Assembly (NCBI RefSeq): GCF_026230105.1
Contig: NC_079475.1
Span: forward strand, 37,260,086-37,324,085
Source of the DNA: Diorhabda sublineata
Lineage: Eukaryota; Arthropoda; Insecta; Coleoptera; Chrysomelidae
DNA length: 64,000 bases
Direction: 5' to 3'
Position numbers and translations under genes: made by a program. Positions 63,241-64,000 of this stretch are shown here, one piece after another. The notes below the pieces were generated by a model, which did no database searches, was not told the DNA's origin, and was given only the letters and a program-made list of their open reading frames with translations. Within the stretch, counting starts at the first letter, position 1. Every line of letters begins with the position of its first letter.

Positions 63241-64000
63241 TCTAAAACCAAATGCTCAGTAATGAGGTAAATTATCGTAGAAATCAGGATAGTCACCCTC
63301 CACACTTAAGTTGCTGAAGGTGTCCATATTTTTCTACTTTTATTTTTAGTCTATTTTTATGTAGGTGTATGACTTCTTTTGCATACATGATATCATTTAC
63401 CATAGATGCACACGTGCCTCTACAGGATCGATTTAAAATAGTTAAGTCCATCGTATTTCTTGGCAAAGTATTTAACTTTGTACGGACTTTTCTGGCACGC
63501 TGTTTTGCAAACGTATACATAATCTGCTGGTATATTGACTTTTTTGTTTAGAATTTTCCTTTCAATGATAGAATAAATACTATCCATCACCATTTGTGTG
63601 TGGCCTTTTCGTAGGTACTTCTGCATTGTGGTATCCAAAGCGAAATTAAATAAGTCATTTGATAATGTCATATTACGGTTCTGGTAACGGCATCCGTTGA
63701 TCCTCTGTATAGTATTGCTATAGATAGTTTCTCAAAAAATGGTCAAGGAGAGTTGTGAACTTGAATCATTCCAAAGATAGCAATAGCCTTGATTACGCTT
63801 AAGATCTTATAGGGCAAAGTTATGCACAATCAGTTTTGTCTTATAGTACAGAGAAAACACGTTAGATCTAGGACATAGGAGTATTGATTGTTGATCCATC
63901 CAACATCCCTTGCTGATTCTTTATGCTTGGTTTTCTCATTTCTTGTTTCAGTTTGATGTGATGATATCTTTCTTCTGATAATTTGTTAGTTTCAAAAGCT
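63240..64000 (-). pseudogene. C-terminal part of a multicopy insect ORF of unknown class
   Basis: Minus strand: NRNMTLSNDLFNFALDTTMQ, KYLRKGHTQMVMDSIYSIIE, NKKVNIPADYVYVCKTACQK, and after a shift LHKNRLKIKVEKYGHLQQLK. Upstream (63681-64000) are broken pieces of the preceding region (NQQGMLDGSTINTP, SRLLLSLE). I recall the block QNRN..L...L......KF..KGHTQME.DS.HS.IER as frequent and unnamed in beetle and other arthropod genomes. Continues off the right edge. Confidence 0.5.

Overview
The window looks like nuclear DNA of an insect, most likely a beetle with a large, transposon-rich genome. The reasons are AT-rich sequence, spliceosomal introns, an animal P-glycoprotein gene family, and many remnants of arthropod-type elements (mariner, Tc1, RTE, R1/Jockey-type LINEs, pogo/Tigger, tyrosine-recombinase elements). 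The order is inferred from recalled family resemblance and was not tested.

Two host genes are visible, both on the minus strand, head to tail: tandem paralogues of a full-length ABCB1/MDR (P-glycoprotein) ABC exporter. Gene B (46889 down to 24794) is complete. Its 19 coding exons join in frame to 1258 codons plus stop, with two six-helix membrane domains and two nucleotide-binding domains that keep every core motif. Gene A (19375 down to the left edge) has its first 15 coding exons here (about 951 residues); the exons for NBD2 lie beyond position 1. The 15 shared exons have the same boundaries and phases, eleven have identical length, and no coding exon shows a frameshift or stop, so the pair arose by tandem duplication and both copies look functional. 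Both genes show a splice acceptor a few bases before the ATG, so each probably has an unseen non-coding first exon.

Most of the rest is intron or intergenic DNA filled by repeats. Intron 14 of gene A holds a very uniform 193-bp tandem array (about 337-2660). Intron 10 of gene B holds a 183-bp array built from two diverged half-units (35478-36893). Just upstream of gene A, a 70/80-bp minisatellite (about 19500-20620) carries nine TTCNNNGAA motifs. Introns and the 5.3-kb gap between the genes carry mariner and Tc1 relics, LINE fragments, a DDE transposase relic, a deleted element with terminal inverted repeats, and two copies of a palindromic element starting CAGGGTGTCC.

From 46.9 kb to the right end no host gene is recognised. 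This part is a mosaic of nested elements: an RTE retrotransposon inside an old mariner with a 12-bp target duplication; tyrosine-recombinase fragments; a Tigger-like relic between 230-bp inverted repeats; a nearly intact DD41D Tc1/mariner element with TA flanks (56407-57709); R1/Jockey-type LINE tails; and a multicopy ORF of unknown type at the right edge.
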